From NCBI GenBank assembly GCA_016840825.1, contig JAEORN010000060.1:1-41559 (forward strand): 41,559 nt of DNA, read 5' to 3'. Below are positions 41,288-41,559 of this stretch, in pieces (within the stretch, counting starts at the first letter, position 1; every line of letters starts with the position of its first letter). The position numbers and the translations under genes are program-made. A model generated the notes under the pieces. It was not told the origin of the DNA. It did not search any database and saw nothing but the letters and a program-made list of their open reading frames with translations. Source of the stretch: Candidatus Thorarchaeota archaeon (GTDB lineage: Archaea; Asgardarchaeota; Thorarchaeia; Thorarchaeales; Thorarchaeaceae).

Positions 41288-41559
41288 ATGCCTGGTATCA
41301 AACTGTGCAATCTTACAAAACGTGCTATCGAAGTCTTTGATTTCATCAAGGAGAACGGTCCAGTTACTCCAAAACAGATTGCACGTTTCACAAATATGCC
41401 TTCTAGAACTGTTTTCTTCGCAATATCTAATCTGATCGATGAAGATCTTGTGACGAAAGCACCAGATCTAAAGGATATGCGAAATGTGTCATACTCTGTG
41501 AATCCTACTAGAGTTGCAGAGCTTCGAGGGATTGTTAGTCATCTATCGTTATCATTACC
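41288..41559 (+). CDS. Winged-helix DNA-binding protein (3' end cut)
   Basis: 90 residues visible before the window ends. ATG start six bases after GGAGGAT. A three-helix HTH with wing fills most of it: TKRAIEVFDFIKENGPVTP, QIARFTNMPSRTVFFAISNL as turn and recognition helix, then DLVTKAPDLKD and VSYSVNP as wing strands. This is a MarR- or TrmB-like plan. The following residues (TRVAELRGIVSHLS) begin another helix. Divergent from the regulator gene at 40344; the palindromes between them may be its targets. Confidence 0.75.
   Translation, partial: MPGIKLCNLTKRAIEVFDFIKENGPVTPKQIARFTNMPSRTVFFAISNLIDEDLVTKAPDLKDMRNVSYSVNPTRVAELRGIVSHLSLSL

Noticed and set aside
1..41559. Mobile elements, CRISPR arrays, tRNA or rRNA genes
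   Set aside because: No transposase or integrase, no regularly spaced repeats, and no cloverleaf or rRNA signature seen on either strand by reading.

Overview
The window looks like chromosomal DNA from an Asgard archaeon, perhaps of the Thorarchaeia type. The reasons are a stand-alone Ras/Rab-like small GTPase (8484-9068), archaeal promoters (TATA-like boxes about 25 bp ahead of likely starts), Shine-Dalgarno motifs of the GGAGG/GAGGTG kind, many SD-backed TTG/GTG starts, winged-helix regulators, and a non-pyrrolysine MttB-family methyltransferase beside bacterial-looking metabolic genes. The lineage is an inference. There is no rRNA, tRNA, CRISPR array, insertion sequence or phage gene. Both ends cut through genes.

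Layout. 1-4.3 kb: a nearly complete carbamoyltransferase of the N-acetylornithine carbamoyltransferase/YgeW type, a PrcB-domain secreted protein, a small coiled-coil protein, and an operator-controlled pair (membrane protein plus anchored beta-lactamase-fold hydrolase). 4.4-8.3 kb: a hypothetical, a metallophosphoesterase, a membrane winged-helix protein, and a neurotransmitter:sodium symporter with a tiny membrane partner. 8.5-13.2 kb: small GTPase plus CxxC partner, two Cys-rich mini-proteins, a second carbamoyltransferase paralogue, and a membrane protein. 13.4-21.3 kb: a complete peptide-type ABC importer. Its binding protein is divergent from a B-C-D-F operon, the C permease is nearly twice normal size, and two small membrane proteins trail the operon.

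21.3-30.3 kb: hypotheticals (two overlapping head to head), a tandem GNAT-like protein, two more Opp/Dpp-type ATPases without permeases flanking a DinB-like protein, an MFS transporter, a zinc-ribbon membrane protein and an amidohydrolase. 30.5-33.3 kb: an ArsN2-like acetyltransferase, a bacterial-type (class I) GAPDH and another MFS transporter, a combination that recalls arsenate detoxification by GAPDH plus an efflux carrier. 33.4-38.2 kb: an M20 dipeptidase, a 43-residue half-VOC protein, and two tandem DUF4140/DUF4139 (MuiA-like) proteins. 38.3-41.6 kb: two small ORFs, the MttB-family protein, and two divergent winged-helix regulators sharing a palindrome-rich intergenic region.

Functionally the window leans toward uptake and breakdown of peptides and amino acids: Opp/Dpp importer and ATPases, sodium symporter, M20 dipeptidase, amidohydrolase, and carbamoyltransferases. 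Terminators are unusually clear: several perfect inverted repeats sit on or beside stop codons, often shared by convergent genes.
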